From contig NZ_JAATVV010000002.1 of NCBI RefSeq assembly GCF_013184775.1, positions 62,001 to 126,000 on the forward strand: a stretch of DNA of 64,000 nucleotides. The letters are read 5' to 3'. A program made the position numbers and the translations under genes. Shown here one piece after another: positions 1 to 9,200 of this stretch. The notes beneath the pieces are model-generated. The model did not search any database. It was not told where the DNA came from and saw only the letters and a list, made by a program, of their open reading frames with translations. Position 1 is the stretch's first letter. Every line of letters begins with the position of its first letter. The stretch is from Martelella sp. HB161492 (GTDB lineage: Bacteria; Pseudomonadota; Alphaproteobacteria; Rhizobiales; Rhizobiaceae).

Positions 1-121
1 GTCGGTTTTGCCTCTTGCATTCAGGCCATGCCTGTCTCAATTGAAACAAACACCCGCGCTTTTTCTTGCAGATTGTCTGCTTACGTGACAAAAGGCCGGA
101 AACCAAAACGGGCTCTTTCAT

Positions 122-616
122 ATGGCGACAGCGTTTTATCCCGGCTCCTTCGATCCGATGACCAACGGCCATCTGGACGTCGTGCTTCAGGCGCTCAACA
201 TCGCGGACAGGCTGGTTGTCGGCATCGGCATCAATGCCGGCAAGACACCGCTTTTCACGTTTGAGGAGCGCGCCGCCTTTATCACCCGTGCGGTTACCGA
301 ACATCTTCCCGACCGCGGCGATGACGTGACGGTCGTCGCCTTCAGCGGCCTTGCGATCGATGCCGCGCGGCAGAACGCTGCGGGAATGATGATCCGCGGA
401 CTTCGTGATTCCACCGATTTCGCCTATGAGATGCAGCTTGCCGGTATGAACCAGACCATGGCGCCCGACATTCAGACGGTCTTTCTGCCGGCAATGGCGC
501 TTTCCCGTCCGATATCGGCCACATTGGTAAGGCAGGTCGCAGCCATGCGCGGCGATGTCTCCCGTTTCGTCCCGCCTTATGTCGCCGAAGCACTTGCTGC
601 GCGGTTCAGCCGCTAG
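122..616 (+). CDS. coaD: Phosphopantetheine adenylyltransferase
   Basis: This enzyme transfers AMP from ATP to 4'-phosphopantetheine, the fourth step of coenzyme A synthesis, in the cytosol. The 164-residue product has the family's usual length. Near the N terminus it carries the nucleotidyltransferase motif [10 protein letters not shown] (residues 8-17) with the ATP-binding TNGH, and near the C terminus RPISATLVR, a variant of the ISSTxxR signature. The start is the ATG giving [12 protein letters not shown], because the family begins within a few residues of that motif; the ribosome binding site before it is weak. The gene is followed 45 bases later by an exported cyclophilin. The 121 bases before it hold nothing I can assign. 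Confidence 0.96.
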   Translation: MATAFYPGSFDPMTNGHLDVVLQALNIADRLVVGIGINAGKTPLFTFEERAAFITRAVTEHLPDRGDDVTVVAFSGLAIDAARQNAAGMMIRGLRDSTDFAYEMQLAGMNQTMAPDIQTVFLPAMALSRPISATLVRQVAAMRGDVSRFVPPYVAEALAARFSR

Positions 617-661
617 AAAGCGCAAGAGGCGCCCGTCATCCCTCAAATGGAGAAGAACGCG

Positions 662-1234
662 ATGAAGAAATTTGCAAGCCTTGCCGCTGCCGGACTGATG
701 TTGGCCATGGCGGGTTCCGCCTTTGCTGAGGACGCGAAGGACCTGCTCAAGCTTCAGACCAGCCAGGGCCCGGTCACGATCGAACTCTACGACAATGTTG
801 CGCCGAAGAATGTCGCTCGCGTCAAGGAACTGGCGCAAGAGGGTGCTTATAACGGCGTCGCCTTTCACCGTGTGATCGACGGCTTCATGGCCCAGACCGG
901 TGATGTACAGTATGGCAACATGGACAAGGACTTCGATGACGCCCGCGTTGGTATGGGCGGATCGAACCAGCCGGACCTTCCTGCCGAATTTTCCGACATT
1001 CACTATGAGCGCGGCATTGTCGGCATGGCCCGTGCACAGGATCCGAATTCGGCAAATTCGCAGTTCTTCATCATGTTCGCCGATGCACCATTCCTGGATA
1101 ACCAGTATACGGTGATCGGCAAGGTCGTCGACGGCATGGACAATGTCGACAAGATCAAGAAGGGCAGCCAGGCCGATAACGGCAAGGTCGAGAACCCAGA
1201 CCGTATCGTGACTGCGACGGTTGAGAGCAACTGA
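662..1234 (+). CDS. ppiA: Exported peptidyl-prolyl cis-trans isomerase (cyclophilin)
   Basis: A cyclophilin-type prolyl isomerase that should assist protein folding in the periplasm. The product of about 190 residues starts with a classical signal peptide (MKKFASLAAAGLMLAMAGSAFA, with likely cleavage after AFA). The cyclophilin core follows, with FHRVIDGFMAQTGD and the NSANSQFFIMF segment. I chose the ATG at 662 rather than the in-frame ATG at 647. The bases GGAGAA lie seven bases upstream of 662, inside what would otherwise be the first codons, and a signal peptide directly follows. A second, cytosolic cyclophilin lies 40 bases downstream, so the two probably share a transcript. Confidence 0.93.
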   Translation: MKKFASLAAAGLMLAMAGSAFAEDAKDLLKLQTSQGPVTIELYDNVAPKNVARVKELAQEGAYNGVAFHRVIDGFMAQTGDVQYGNMDKDFDDARVGMGGSNQPDLPAEFSDIHYERGIVGMARAQDPNSANSQFFIMFADAPFLDNQYTVIGKVVDGMDNVDKIKKGSQADNGKVENPDRIVTATVESN

Positions 1235-1274
1235 ATAAATCCCTATAGACCGGAAACGCCACAAGGAGAGGACA

Positions 1275-1784
1275 ATGGCTGAGACCAGAGACCCCGAAAA
1301 CACCCTGATCATGGAAACCTCGAAGGGCAAGATCGTCATCGAGACTTTGCCCGGCGTCGCGCCGCTGCACGTCGCCCGCGTCAAGGAACTGACCCGCGAA
1401 GGCGCCTATGACGGCGTCGTGTTTCACCGCGTGATTTCCGATTTCATGGCCCAGGGCGGCGATGTGCAGTTCGGCAACAAGGAATCCTCAAGCTACCATC
1501 CCGGCCGCGCTGGCATGGGCGGTTCGGACAAGCCGGACCTTGCTGCAGAATTCTCCGCCGAACGCCATGTGCGTGGCACATGCTCCATGGCCCGCTCGCA
1601 GAGCCCGAACTCGGCCAACTCCCAGTTCTTCATCTGCTTTACCGATGCACCCTGGCTCGACAAGCAGTACACCGTCTGGGGCAAGGTCGTCGAAGGCATG
1701 GATATCGTCGACAAATTCGAGCGCGGCGAACCCGTCCGCAACCCTGACCACATCATCTCGGTCAAGGTTGAAGCCGACCTCTGA
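1275..1784 (+). CDS. ppiB: Cytosolic peptidyl-prolyl cis-trans isomerase (cyclophilin)
   Basis: A 169-residue cyclophilin with no signal peptide, expected to catalyse proline isomerisation in the cytoplasm. It shows GVVFHRVISDFMAQGGDVQFG, the NSANSQFFICFTDAPWLDKQYTVWGKV block and the compact size of bacterial PpiB. An AAGGAGAGG ribosome binding site stands directly before the ATG. It is a clear paralogue of the exported cyclophilin just upstream, so the pair looks like an old tandem duplication with the two copies sent to different compartments. A strong rho-independent terminator follows, separating this unit from queA. Confidence 0.94.
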   Translation: MAETRDPENTLIMETSKGKIVIETLPGVAPLHVARVKELTREGAYDGVVFHRVISDFMAQGGDVQFGNKESSSYHPGRAGMGGSDKPDLAAEFSAERHVRGTCSMARSQSPNSANSQFFICFTDAPWLDKQYTVWGKVVEGMDIVDKFERGEPVRNPDHIISVKVEADL

Positions 1785-1815
1785 GTGGCGTACTGAACGC
1801 ACGACTATGGCCCGA

Positions 1816-1846
1816 CCGGCGCTTCAAGCAGCGCCGGCGGGTTTTT
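1816..1846 (+). terminator. Rho-independent terminator after ppiB
   Basis: A perfect 8-bp stem (CCGGCGCT at 1816-1823 with AGCGCCGG at 1830-1837) and a six-base loop are followed by CGGG and a run of five T at 1842-1846. It ends the coaD/cyclophilin group. It also overlaps the upstream in-frame TTG (1845) that could be read as a queA start, which supports the later ATG for queA. Confidence 0.85.
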
Positions 1847-1865
1847 GAATTTGAAGGACATACCC

Positions 1866-2936
1866 ATGCGCGTCGATCTGTTCGATTTCGACCTCCCGGA
1901 TGAGCGGATTGCACTTCGCCCGGCCAATCCCCGTGACAGCGCCCGGCTGCTGCTGGTCGAGCCTGACGGCGAAACAACGCTGTCCGACCATCAGGTCTTC
2001 GATCTGCCGAAATTTCTGCGGCCCGGCGATGCGCTGGTGTTCAACGACACCAAGGTCATTCCGGCGCAGCTGGAAGGCTTTCGGATCAGGGCAGGGGCTC
2101 AGGAAACGCCCGTCTCGGCGACCCTTCATCTCAGAAGCGCCGACAATGTCTGGCATGCCTTTGCCAGACCTGGCAAGCGGATCAAGCAAGGCGACCGGCT
2201 CGTGTTCCAGAAGGATGATGCACAGCTTGAAGCCGAGGTGACGGAAAAGCGCGAGGCTGGCGAAGTTGTCCTGACCTTTTCTGAACGTGGTGGCGCGTTG
2301 GACGAGGCGCTGATGGCCGTCGGCCATATTCCGCTGCCGCCCTATATTGCTTCAAAGCGTGCAGAAGACGGTCGCGATCGCGACGATTACCAGACGATCT
2401 ACGCCCGTGAACGCGGCGCCGTTGCCGCGCCGACCGCGGGGCTGCATTTCACGCCGTCGCTGTTCGAGGCGCTGGACCGGGCCGGGGTGGAGCGCCATTT
2501 CGTCACGCTGCATGTCGGCGCAGGGACGTTCCTGCCGGTCAAGGCCGATGACACCGACGATCACAAGATGCATTTCGAACGTGGCTATATCACCGACGAA
2601 ACGGCGGCGGCACTCAATGCGGTGAAGGCGCGCGGCGGACGGATTGTCTCCGTTGGCACGACATCACTGCGGCTGCTGGAAAGCGCCGCACGTGACGATG
2701 GCACGATCCCGTCATGGCATGGCGAAACCGGCATCTTCATTCAGCCCGGCTACCGCTTCAAGGCGGTGGATGCGCTGATGACCAATTTTCATCTGCCGAA
2801 ATCGACGCTTTTCATGCTGGTTTCGGCTTTTTCAGGCCTTGAAACCATGCAGGCCGCCTATGCCCATGCCATTGCATCGGGCTATCGTTTTTATTCCTAT
2901 GGCGATTCCAGCCTCCTGATGCGGAAAGACCGATGA
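1866..2936 (+). CDS. queA: S-adenosylmethionine:tRNA ribosyltransferase-isomerase
   Basis: QueA moves the ribosyl part of S-adenosylmethionine onto 7-aminomethyl-7-deazaguanine in tRNA, forming epoxyqueuosine. The 356-residue protein begins [19 protein letters not shown], the typical family N terminus. It also carries [12 protein letters not shown], the [11 protein letters not shown] block and, near the C terminus, [18 protein letters not shown] chose the ATG at 1866 over the TTG at 1845 because it matches the family start, has GAAGGAC seven bases upstream, and avoids starting inside the terminator. It overlaps tgt by four bases (ATGA), so the two queuosine genes are translationally coupled. 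Confidence 0.96.
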   Translation: MRVDLFDFDLPDERIALRPANPRDSARLLLVEPDGETTLSDHQVFDLPKFLRPGDALVFNDTKVIPAQLEGFRIRAGAQETPVSATLHLRSADNVWHAFARPGKRIKQGDRLVFQKDDAQLEAEVTEKREAGEVVLTFSERGGALDEALMAVGHIPLPPYIASKRAEDGRDRDDYQTIYARERGAVAAPTAGLHFTPSLFEALDRAGVERHFVTLHVGAGTFLPVKADDTDDHKMHFERGYITDETAAALNAVKARGGRIVSVGTTSLRLLESAARDDGTIPSWHGETGIFIQPGYRFKAVDALMTNFHLPKSTLFMLVSAFSGLETMQAAYAHAIASGYRFYSYGDSSLLMRKDR

Positions 2937-4066
2937 GCGAAGAATTCCAGTTTCACCTCAAGGCAACGGACGGCAAGGCGCGTCTTGGCAAAATCACCAT
3001 GCCGCGCGGCGAGATCCGCACCCCTGCCTTCATGCCCGTCGGCACAGCCGGCACAGTCAAGGCGATGTATCTCGATCAGGTGCGCGATCTTGGCGCCGAT
3101 ATCATCCTCGGCAACACCTATCACCTGATGCTCAGGCCGGGTGCCGAACGGGTGGCCAGGCTTGGCGGTCTGCATTCGCTGATCCGCTGGCCACATCCGA
3201 TCCTCACCGATTCCGGTGGTTTCCAGGTCATGTCACTGTCGGATCTGCGCAAGATCGACGAGAAGAAGGGCGTTACCTTCCGCTCCCATGTCGATGGCAG
3301 CATTCACCAGATGAGCCCGGAGCGCTCGATCGAGATTCAGGGCCTGCTCGGTTCCGATATCCAGATGCAGCTTGATGAATGCGTGCGCCTTCCGGCGGGG
3401 CCGAAGGAGATCGAGCAATCGATGGAAATGTCGCTGCGCTGGGCCGAGCGCTGCCGCGTTGCCTTCGGCACGCAGCCGGGCAAGGCCATGTTCGGCATTG
3501 TTCAGGGCGGTGATATCGGCGCACTCCGCATCCGCTCGGCACAGGGCCTCGCCGATCTGGACCTGAAGGGCTATGCCGTCGGCGGACTGGCCGTCGGCGA
3601 ACCCCAGCACGTCATGCTCGAGATGCTCGACATCACCCTGCCGGTTCTGCCAACCAGCAAGCCGCGCTATCTGATGGGCGTCGGCACGCCGGACGACATC
3701 ATCAAATCGGTTGCCCGCGGCATCGATATGTTCGATTGCGTCATGCCGACCCGGGCAGGGCGGCATGGTCTTGCCTATACGCGGCGTGGCAAGGTCAACC
3801 TGCGCAATGCCCGCCATGCCGAAGATCTGCGCCCGCTGGACGAAGAAAGCGATTGCCCGGCCGCGCGCGATTACTCCCGTGCCTATCTTCATCACCTGAT
3901 CCGCGCCAATGAATCCCTCGGCGGAATGCTGCTGACATGGACAAATCTGGCGTATTATCAGGACCTTATGAAGGGCATACGTGGTGCCATCGCCGAAGGC
4001 CGGTTTGCCGATTTCATGGCAGAAACCCAGGAAATGTGGGCGAGGGGCGATATCGACCCGGTCTGA
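2933..4066 (+). CDS. tgt: tRNA-guanine transglycosylase with degenerate zinc site
   Basis: Tgt swaps guanine-34 of Asp, Asn, His and Tyr tRNAs for preQ1. The 377-residue protein is full length, with the catalytic aspartates in [10 protein letters not shown] and FDCVMPTR and the phosphate/base region GIVQGGD. The zinc site is odd. Where well-studied bacterial Tgt has CxCxxC plus a later His (E. coli CDCYTC and TIHNL), this protein reads SDCPAA (residues 306-311) and TWTNL. Three of the four ligands are therefore Ser306, Ala311 and Thr337, and only Cys308 remains. The surrounding fold sequence ([11 protein letters not shown]) is intact, so this is not a broken gene. It overlaps queA by four bases and converges on the P-loop gene 17 bases downstream. 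Confidence 0.95.
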   Translation: MSEEFQFHLKATDGKARLGKITMPRGEIRTPAFMPVGTAGTVKAMYLDQVRDLGADIILGNTYHLMLRPGAERVARLGGLHSLIRWPHPILTDSGGFQVMSLSDLRKIDEKKGVTFRSHVDGSIHQMSPERSIEIQGLLGSDIQMQLDECVRLPAGPKEIEQSMEMSLRWAERCRVAFGTQPGKAMFGIVQGGDIGALRIRSAQGLADLDLKGYAVGGLAVGEPQHVMLEMLDITLPVLPTSKPRYLMGVGTPDDIIKSVARGIDMFDCVMPTRAGRHGLAYTRRGKVNLRNARHAEDLRPLDEESDCPAARDYSRAYLHHLIRANESLGGMLLTWTNLAYYQDLMKGIRGAIAEGRFADFMAETQEMWARGDIDPV

Positions 4067-4083
4067 CGGGGCGACAGGCCGCC

Positions 4084-4635
4084 TCAGCGCGCGGGCTTGC
4101 CGGGCCAGGGCAGCTCCCAGTCCCGGTAAAGTTCTTTCACCGCCCGCGCCGATTGGCACTCCACCAGCGGCATTCCGGTATCACGCAGAATGGCCGCATA
4201 GCGCTTGTCGCTGTTGCGGCTTTTCACCAAGACCCACTTGATCATCGCCCATTTGATGCTGTCTTTCGCGCCATCAAGATGACCGGCGCGATCTGAACGA
4301 TTGATCAGAGTCCGCCTGAAATAGCGCCAGAGCCGCAGCCAGGGGCTGGATGTCAGCAGAATGGCACCGGTCGCCCGATCCAGCCGCTTCGGCATCAGGC
4401 GGGTATAGTTGCCCTCGATAATCCACCGATCTCCAAGAATGGCGGCATCATGCAGCCGGGCAAATTCATCGTCCGGCCGTTCCTGCCAGTCGGTATGCGG
4501 CAGATGCCTGAGCTGATCGAGATGGATGACTGGCAGAGCGAGCTTCTGTGACAGCGCCACAGACAGGGTCGACTTACCGGCATTTGAAGGCCCGAGGATA
4601 ACGATGCGCTGGCCAAGCGTCGCAAGACTGGTCAT
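4084..4635 (-). CDS. Small P-loop NTPase, topology-modulation/adenylate-kinase-like
   Basis: A 183-residue cytosolic P-loop protein. The Walker A motif GPSNAGKST lies at residues 15-23, followed by the VIHLDQLRHLP segment and WIIEGNYTRLMPKRL, an arrangement seen in proteins annotated as topology modulation or FlaR-like and related to shikimate/adenylate kinases. The substrate is unknown and no pathway neighbour suggests one. It converges on tgt with a 17-base gap. The start ATG at 4635 is the one nearest the P-loop. I am confident of the fold class but not of the function. Confidence 0.8.
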   Translation of the reverse strand: MTSLATLGQRIVILGPSNAGKSTLSVALSQKLALPVIHLDQLRHLPHTDWQERPDDEFARLHDAAILGDRWIIEGNYTRLMPKRLDRATGAILLTSSPWLRLWRYFRRTLINRSDRAGHLDGAKDSIKWAMIKWVLVKSRNSDKRYAAILRDTGMPLVECQSARAVKELYRDWELPWPGKPAR

Positions 4636-5024
4636 GATCCGATACCGCTATGATGAACTGGGGCGACAACCAATGAGGCCGTCCTGAGCGGATGTCAAAC
4701 AGTTATGATCCGACAGGAATTGCCAATGTGAAAATCACATGGAGCGACACCGGACGGTCACATGACTGGCGCTTTTGCACTCGGCGCGCCGGTGACATTT
4801 CAAAAGGGCGCCAAACAACCATCCGGGCAGGGTCAGCCTTCAGGACATCCTGGGTGAAATCAAAATCATATAATGCAGATTATGGAACTTTTGCCATAGC
4901 CAACGGCTCAGCTGCGTAAGAATGTCAGGCAGCGTGCAATTGCAGCGCGCTGCCTGAAAGGCCGGTTGCTGTCCGGCTCAGATCACTGCGAAGAAGCCCT
5001 CAAGGCGGTGATCGATTGCCAGGG
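4636..5024. other. Gene-free stretch with a 3' hairpin
   Basis: This 389-base stretch separates the P-loop gene from the ialB-like gene; both are on the minus strand. The only open frame of note (4692-4919, plus strand) has no ribosome binding site and no recognisable protein features, so I do not call it. The segment at 4840-4890 is AT-richer than its surroundings and probably holds the promoter of the P-loop gene. A hairpin at 4925-4957 is listed separately. Confidence 0.5.
4925..4957 (-). terminator. Candidate terminator after the ialB-like gene
   Basis: Perfect 10-bp arms (TCAGGCAGCG at 4925-4934 and its reverse complement at 4948-4957) flank a 13-base loop about 70 bases after the ialB stop. 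The T-run on the minus strand (ACATTCTT) is poor, so this may be a weak terminator or only an RNA-stabilising hairpin. Confidence 0.5.
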
Positions 5025-5558
5025 CTACTTCGCCGACTTCAGCACACCGAGCCGGTTCATCGCCGCAGTGAACCCGCTGAGCGACGCAGCGATCGTCACG
5101 GTCTTGCCGTTGTTCACCACAGTGCCGCTGACATTGAGTTTGGTGCCGCTCTTCATTTTGTCGATCATGTCCTTGTCGAGCGAGACCGGAACGAGGCAAC
5201 CCTGCGGCAGGCAGGTCGAGAAGTCGTATTTCTTGCCGGTGGTCTGGTCATCAATCGAAACGGTTGCACCTTGTGTCACGGCCAGACCGAACGGCATGAC
5301 GATGACGCCGCGCAGGATGCCGTCCTGTGTCGACATCAGTTCCAGCGACAATACGGTGCGGCCGGAATCCTTGTCGAGCTGCTTCTGTGTCATGGCGCAT
5401 TGCACGCCTTTTTCGCCACTGACACAGTTCACCTGCCAGTCCTGGTAGGTCTCGTTCAGGGAGTTTGCACCGCCGGGAAGCTCGGCGAAGGCGGGGACAG
5501 ACAAGGCTGCGGCAAGCGACAGGCCGGCCAGTCCGGCAGAGATATGGAGTTTCTTCAT
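5025..5558 (-). CDS. Exported IalB-family (invasion-associated locus B) protein
   Basis: A 177-residue secreted protein of the IalB family, named for a Bartonella invasion locus and widespread as periplasmic proteins in rhizobia; its molecular role there is unknown. From the ATG at 5558 it opens with a signal peptide (MKKLHISAGLAGLSLAAALSVPAFA), then the family block YQDWQVNC, four cysteines expected to form disulfides (in WQVNC, GVQC, FSTC and PQGC), and VPVSLDKDMI. The frame is open for 26 more codons upstream, but AGGGACG lies just before the 5558 ATG and the signal peptide starts there. It stands alone, divergent from the macA-like gene. Confidence 0.88.
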   Translation of the reverse strand: MKKLHISAGLAGLSLAAALSVPAFAELPGGANSLNETYQDWQVNCVSGEKGVQCAMTQKQLDKDSGRTVLSLELMSTQDGILRGVIVMPFGLAVTQGATVSIDDQTTGKKYDFSTCLPQGCLVPVSLDKDMIDKMKSGTKLNVSGTVVNNGKTVTIAASLSGFTAAMNRLGVLKSAK

Positions 5559-5826
5559 AGTCGTCCCTAAATATCCGAAATAAAATGAAAAACGCACAGG
5601 GGCAGTATTCATGGGTGAGTTTTGTGCCTGCCTCAACGTCCGGTGTCAAGTTCAGAGCCCGCCGATCAGGGAATGGTCGGCGACAAAATCCATTGCGGAA
5701 AAGATCAAACTCGGCGCTTCCATCTTGGCTGCAATTATGCGACCACCTTGGGGAGTAATTCAGGGGCGGTAGAGCTGCATTCAGCCCGTGCGGCCCGCCT
5801 GCCCGGCGTTAATGTGAGGTCTATTC

Positions 5827-7185
5827 ATGTCCGAAGTCTCGGGTGACGAAAACAAGCCTGCCGACGAACAGCCTGTTTCCCGTCCGACGCCGGCAATGCC
5901 CGATATCAATGCCATTCTCGGCAATCACAAGGCTTCGCGAAAGCGTCATTTTCCCTGGAAATCTGCGACGGCGATCGTCATCGTGCTGGCGCTCGGCGCC
6001 GGTGGCTATATGGCGTTTTCGCGCGGTGGCTCCATTCTCCCTGCCCCGGCCATCCATTACGTTACCTCCGACGTCAGGCATGGTGATCTCACCGTTTCGG
6101 TGACGGCAACCGGTTCGGTCGAACCGACGGAGCAGGTTGAGATCTCCAGCGAGCTTTCCGGTACCGTGCGCGCGGTTCTTGTCGATTATAATGACGCGGT
6201 CAAAAAAGGTGATGTTCTGCTGAGGCTCGACACCGACGAGCTGAACGCCGACGTTCTTGCAGCAAAGGCCCGGCTTGCTGCCGCCAACGCCGATGTGGCT
6301 GGCGACCAGTCCGATCTTGAGGCCAAGAAGACCACGCTGGAGCGAACGCAGAGGCTCGCCGAACGCAATGTCGCCCCGCGTCAGGACCTCGAGGACGCGC
6401 AATTTGCCGTCAACGCTGCCGAGGCAGCGCTTCAGAGCGCAGAAGCGCAGGTCGCTGTTGCACAGGCCGATGTGGAGCTCGCTCAGCTTCGCCTGTCCAA
6501 GGCCGATATTGTCAGCCCGATTGACGGTATCGTGCTCGACCGCGATGTCGATGTCGGCCAGACCGTCGCCTCCTCTCTGGAAGTACCAACCCTTTTCGTC
6601 ATCGCCGGTGATCTTCAGGATATGGAATTGCAGGTCGATATCGATGAAGCCGATGTCGGCATGGTCAGCGTTGGCCAGAAAGCCAATTTCACCGTTTCGG
6701 CCTATCCCGGCAAAAGCTTTCCCGCAGAGATCCAGTCGATCCATTTTGCCTCGTCCATCAAGAATGACGTGGTGACCTATCAGGCCGTGCTCAGCGTCGA
6801 TAACTCCGATCTGCTGTTGCGGCAGGGCATGACGGCCACGGCCAGCATATTGGTGAACCAGCTGAACGATGTGCTGCTCGTTCCCAATGCGGCGCTGCGC
6901 TTTGTGCCGGCCAGCAGAAACGGCGCTGCCGGATCGGAAACACGCACCGGTCTGCAGCTGCTGCGGCCCTCCACGCCGCTGCCCGCAGGGCAGCCCGCCT
7001 CTGAACCAGCGCAGACCGATAGCGCGGCAACGAACGGCGGCAATCACCGTATCGTCTGGATCCTCAGAAATGGCGATCCGATGCCGATCAATATCACCAT
7101 TGGCCCATCCGACGGCACCCAGACACAGGTCGTTGACGGCGATCTGAGAACCGGTGACCAGGTTATCACAGGTTCACAGCCATGA
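5827..7185 (+). CDS. MacA-like periplasmic adaptor (HlyD/RND-type membrane fusion protein)
   Basis: The 452-residue adaptor links an inner-membrane ABC exporter to the outer membrane. It has a cytoplasmic N terminus, one membrane segment (ATAIVIVLALGAGGYMAF, about residues 48-65), a biotinyl-lipoyl-like half domain (VTATGSVEPTEQVEISSELSGTV), a long alanine-rich coiled coil (about 140-230), the second lipoyl half (IVSPIDGIVLDRDVDVGQTV), and beta-barrel and membrane-proximal domains. A proline/alanine-rich linker near 385-405 is longer than in E. coli MacA. A GTGAGG ribosome binding site precedes the ATG. The ATPase and permease follow 19 bases later in one operon. The exported substrate cannot be deduced. 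Confidence 0.9.
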   Translation: MSEVSGDENKPADEQPVSRPTPAMPDINAILGNHKASRKRHFPWKSATAIVIVLALGAGGYMAFSRGGSILPAPAIHYVTSDVRHGDLTVSVTATGSVEPTEQVEISSELSGTVRAVLVDYNDAVKKGDVLLRLDTDELNADVLAAKARLAAANADVAGDQSDLEAKKTTLERTQRLAERNVAPRQDLEDAQFAVNAAEAALQSAEAQVAVAQADVELAQLRLSKADIVSPIDGIVLDRDVDVGQTVASSLEVPTLFVIAGDLQDMELQVDIDEADVGMVSVGQKANFTVSAYPGKSFPAEIQSIHFASSIKNDVVTYQAVLSVDNSDLLLRQGMTATASILVNQLNDVLLVPNAALRFVPASRNGAAGSETRTGLQLLRPSTPLPAGQPASEPAQTDSAATNGGNHRIVWILRNGDPMPINITIGPSDGTQTQVVDGDLRTGDQVITGSQP

Positions 7186-7204
7186 TGCTTGAGAGGGGGC
7201 AATC

Positions 7205-7924
7205 ATGAGTACAGCCGCGCTCATTGAATTCCGCAACGTCTACAAGTCCTATGGCATGGACGAAGCGACAGTTTCGGCGCTGAACGGTGTCAGCTTCTCG
7301 ATTGAGGCGGGCGAGTTCGTTGCCATCATGGGACCGTCCGGTTCGGGAAAATCGACGGCGATGAATATTCTCGGCTGGCTCGATGCACCGTCGAGCGGCC
7401 AATATATGTTCCAGGGGGTTTCAACCGCCGACCTCCCCTCCTCCAAGCTCACCCTGCTGCGCCGCTACCTGCTCGGTTTTGTGTTTCAGGGCTTCAACCT
7501 TCTGCCCCGGACTTCGGCGCTCGAGAATGTCGAACTTCCGCTGGTCTATCGTGGCATAGGCCGGCGGGAACGTCGTCAGATGGCGGAGGCCGCGCTCGAA
7601 AATGTCGGTCTGGGTGACCGGATGCACCATTTCACCCAGCAGCTTTCCGGCGGCCAGCAGCAGCGCGTTGCCATTGCCCGCGCCATTGTCACCGATCCGG
7701 CCGTGCTTCTGGCCGATGAGCCAACGGGCAATCTCGACACCCGGACGAGCTCGGAAATCATGGACCTGATTTCAGACCTCAATCGCAGCCGCGGCATCAC
7801 GGTCATCATGGTAACGCACGACCACGCCATTGCGAGCCATGCGGCTCGCCGGATCCGTTTCCTTGACGGCCATCTGGTTTCGGGACCGGGTTCCCGCGCC
7901 GAGGAGGGCGAACATGTTTCTTGA
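7205..7924 (+). CDS. MacB-like ABC transporter ATP-binding protein
   Basis: A 239-residue ATPase of the MacB/LolD type. It has Walker A (GPSGSGKST), a Q-loop region (FQGFNLL), the ABC signature LSGGQQQR, Walker B (VLLADEP) and the switch histidine (VTHDH). In E. coli MacB this domain is fused to the membrane part; here it is a separate polypeptide, as in many MacB-type exporters. The permease start overlaps its last 11 bases, so the two are translationally coupled. It powers the adaptor/permease complex encoded on either side. Confidence 0.94.
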   Translation: MSTAALIEFRNVYKSYGMDEATVSALNGVSFSIEAGEFVAIMGPSGSGKSTAMNILGWLDAPSSGQYMFQGVSTADLPSSKLTLLRRYLLGFVFQGFNLLPRTSALENVELPLVYRGIGRRERRQMAEAALENVGLGDRMHHFTQQLSGGQQQRVAIARAIVTDPAVLLADEPTGNLDTRTSSEIMDLISDLNRSRGITVIMVTHDHAIASHAARRIRFLDGHLVSGPGSRAEEGEHVS

Positions 7925-9119
7925 AACGCTTCGACTGGCGCTCAGGGCGATCCGCCGCAATCTTCTGCGCTCGTTTCTGACCGTGCTTGGTGTGGTCATT
8001 GGCGTTGCTGCCGTGATCGCCATGGTCACCATCGGCAACGGCACGACGGCGCAAGTGAAGGCCGAACTCACCAAACTGGGAACGAATGTGCTCTATGTCC
8101 GTCCCGGACAGCGCGACCCGGGCGGTCCGACGGCAAGTGCCAAGGGCTTCACCGAGCGCGACATTGCAGCCATTCGCGATCAGATCCGCGGCCTGCGCGG
8201 TGTTGCCCCCTATAATGTCACCACCGACACGGTCGTCGCCGGCGGCGCCAACCGTCGTACCGTGATCATCGGAACCACCAACGACTACCTGTCGACGCAG
8301 GACTGGACCATCGCCAGCGGTCGCGATTTCAACGAGGCCGAGAACAGCGGCAGCGCCACGGCCTGCATCATTGGCGAGACCGTGCGCAGCGCGCTTTACG
8401 GCGCCGCCGACCCGGTCGGCGACAGCCTGCGTGTCGGCAATGTCGCCTGCAATATCGTTGGCGTTCTCGCACCCAAGGGCGACAGCGGCATGGGGAATGA
8501 TCGCGACGATATCGTGCTGATGCCGATCGGCGTGTTTCAGCGGCGGATCGGCGGCGCCGCCTATATCGACAACATCATCCTCTCGGCGCGCGATGGTGTC
8601 TCCACTGCGACGGTACAGGCTGATGTCACCTCGTTGCTGCGGGAAAACCGGAATGTGCCTTTCGGCCGGCCGAATGATTTTGAAGTCAACGACATGGTTC
8701 AGATGGCCGAGACCATGACCGGCACAACCCGCACGCTCACCGGACTTCTCGGCGCAGTAGCCGCAGTGTCACTCCTGGTCGGCGGCATCGGCATCATGAA
8801 TATCATGCTTGTCTCCGTCACCGAGCGAACCCGCGAGATTGGCGTTCGCCTCGCCATCGGTGCGCTGGAACGTCAGGTTCTCACCCAGTTTCTGGTCGAA
8901 GCCATAGCGCTTTCGATCTCCGGCGGGATCGGCGGGATCATCATTGGGCTCGCCGTCGCCTTTGCTGTCGTGCACTATCTGGCCGTTCCCTTCGTCATCA
9001 GCCTGCCGGTCATCGCCATCGCCTTTGCCGTCTCGGCGCTGATCGGCGTCGTCTTCGGCTATTATCCGGCGCGTCGGGCAGCACGGCTGAGCCCGATTGA
9101 TGCCCTGCGCCACGAATAG
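7914..9119 (+). CDS. MacB-like ABC transporter permease (FtsX-type)
   Basis: The 401-residue permease has one N-terminal membrane helix (LLRSFLTVLGVVIGVAAVIAMVTIG), a large MacB periplasmic core domain (about residues 45-240), and three C-terminal helices of the FtsX domain (VAAVSLLVGGIGIMNIMLVSVTERTREIGVRLAIGA and beyond). I chose the ATG at 7914 (MFLETLRLALRAIRRN), preceded by GGAGGGCG. The frame stays open upstream, but that part lies within the ATPase gene and does not look like this family. This type of exporter works by coupling ATP use to periplasmic mechanical motion. A shared terminator follows. Confidence 0.93.
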   Translation: MFLETLRLALRAIRRNLLRSFLTVLGVVIGVAAVIAMVTIGNGTTAQVKAELTKLGTNVLYVRPGQRDPGGPTASAKGFTERDIAAIRDQIRGLRGVAPYNVTTDTVVAGGANRRTVIIGTTNDYLSTQDWTIASGRDFNEAENSGSATACIIGETVRSALYGAADPVGDSLRVGNVACNIVGVLAPKGDSGMGNDRDDIVLMPIGVFQRRIGGAAYIDNIILSARDGVSTATVQADVTSLLRENRNVPFGRPNDFEVNDMVQMAETMTGTTRTLTGLLGAVAAVSLLVGGIGIMNIMLVSVTERTREIGVRLAIGALERQVLTQFLVEAIALSISGGIGGIIIGLAVAFAVVHYLAVPFVISLPVIAIAFAVSALIGVVFGYYPARRAARLSPIDALRHE

Positions 9120-9136
9120 CGCGCGGACACAAACAA

Positions 9137-9170
9137 AAAGCCGCCGGCTCGGGACGGAGCAGGCGGCTTT
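9137..9170. terminator. Bidirectional terminator between the ABC permease and fpr
   Basis: Perfect 9-bp arms (AAAGCCGCC at 9137-9145, GGCGGCTTT at 9162-9170) sit between two convergent genes. A-rich and T-rich flanks on both sides suit termination in either direction. Confidence 0.75.
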
Positions 9171-9200
9171 CTCAATCTGTCAGCATTGCGCTCCGGCTGA

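Noticed and set aside
3233-4159. 308-codon open frame antisense to tgt
   Set aside because: A shadow frame over a conserved gene with no recognisable features.
4692-4919. Plus-strand 75-codon open frame in the gap before the ialB-like gene
   Set aside because: No ribosome binding site, no family resemblance, and a composition unlike nearby genes; probably chance.
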